From: Bacillota bacterium
GTDB taxonomy: Bacteria > Bacillota > Clostridia > Lachnospirales > Anaerotignaceae
DNA: 5,176 nt
Assembly (NCBI GenBank): GCA_023413275.1
Contig: JAEZPX010000245.1
Span: 1 to 5,176 of the forward strand
Direction of reading: 5' to 3'
Within the stretch, counting starts at the first letter, position 1; every line of letters starts with the position of its first letter. This document shows, in pieces, positions 4,814 to 5,176 of this stretch. A model generated the notes under the pieces. That model saw nothing but the letters and a program-made list of their open reading frames with translations. It did no database searches and was not told the origin of the DNA. A program made the translations under genes and the position numbers.

Positions 4814-5176
4814 ATGAATATTGGATGTAAAATTGTGACTGGACATAAAAGAACGGAAGACAGACTAATTAATATTTTTAAAGAGTATCCGGTGGCAAAT
4901 ATTGGCGATTGCATGAATCGAATGGCTTGTGTAGCGCAAAACATTAAGCCCGTTAATAAAGCAAAGCTATTAGGACAGGCTTTTACTGTTAAAGTTCCAT
5001 ACGGTGATAACTTAATGTTTCATAAAGCCATGGATTTAGCAAAGCCAGGAGATGTTATTGTAATTGATGCGGACGGCACCAGCAACAGAGCAATTTTTGG
5101 CGAACTTATGATTAATTACTGTAAATCACGGGGAATTGCAGGGGTTATTGTTGATGGAGCAATCAGGGATTATGAT
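4814..5176 (+). CDS. RraA / HMG-aldolase family protein, 3' end cut off by the window
   Basis: 121 codons are visible and the frame is still open at the right edge; full proteins of this family are usually about 200-230 residues. Recognisable family features are GDCMNR (31-36), GQAFTV (54-59), the DN pair (65-66), HKAMDLAKPGDVIVID (70-85), GEL (96-98) and DGAIRD (114-119). The R118-D119 pair corresponds to the pyruvate- and metal-binding residues of 4-hydroxy-4-methyl-2-oxoglutarate/4-carboxy-4-hydroxy-2-oxoadipate aldolase. This suggests a metal-dependent lyase or oxaloacetate decarboxylase activity rather than the RNase E inhibitor role of the E. coli namesake. The older label 'dimethylmenaquinone methyltransferase' for this family is an annotation error. 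The ATG has GGTGA (4804-4808) 5 bases upstream and lies 11 bases after the dehydrogenase stop, so the two are almost certainly co-transcribed. The C-terminal part, which supplies a further active-site residue in the aldolases, is not visible. Confidence 0.9.
   Translation, partial: MNIGCKIVTGHKRTEDRLINIFKEYPVANIGDCMNRMACVAQNIKPVNKAKLLGQAFTVKVPYGDNLMFHKAMDLAKPGDVIVIDADGTSNRAIFGELMINYCKSRGIAGVIVDGAIRDYD

Overview
The window looks like chromosomal DNA of a strictly anaerobic, low-GC Firmicute, most likely a clostridium. Genes are in the mid-thirties percent G+C by eye and spacers are much more AT-rich. Shine-Dalgarno sites are strong (AAAGGAGG, GGAGG), an oxygen-sensitive-type [FeFe]-hydrogenase is present, and intrinsic terminators end in T-tracts. 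The species cannot be named from the sequence.

Layout. Bases 1-300 hold no convincing gene. They carry a folded plus-strand RNA (about 37-195) with partial resemblance to a cobalamin riboswitch, followed by a very strong intrinsic terminator (250-296). No plus-strand gene follows it; the next gene, at 487-1734, lies on the opposite strand. That gene encodes a compact [FeFe]-hydrogenase of the group B type, with two [4Fe-4S] clusters and an H-cluster domain with the TSCCCP variant motif. Its better start is the ATG at 1734. A 30-bp imperfect inverted repeat lies just upstream of the gene.

Bases 1765-2683 are very AT-rich and mostly without genes. They contain several inverted repeats and one 49-codon open frame (2411-2560), which has gene-like base composition but no ribosome site.

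The right half is a classic divergent unit. A LysR-type regulator (2684-3610, minus) faces a D-2-hydroxyacid dehydrogenase of the CtBP-like branch (3783-4802, plus). Eleven bases after the dehydrogenase comes an RraA/HMG-aldolase-family gene that runs off the right edge (4814 onward). The shared spacer has a dyad with T-N11-A geometry centred about 56 bases upstream of the start of transcription predicted from a good sigma-A promoter (TGGACA-N18-TATAAT). The likely reading is that the LysR protein senses a small organic acid and controls the dehydrogenase-RraA operon. The two enzymes may handle a hydroxy/oxo acid by retro-aldol cleavage or decarboxylation and NAD-linked reduction; the substrate is unknown. 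Nothing in the window ties this operon to the hydrogenase.
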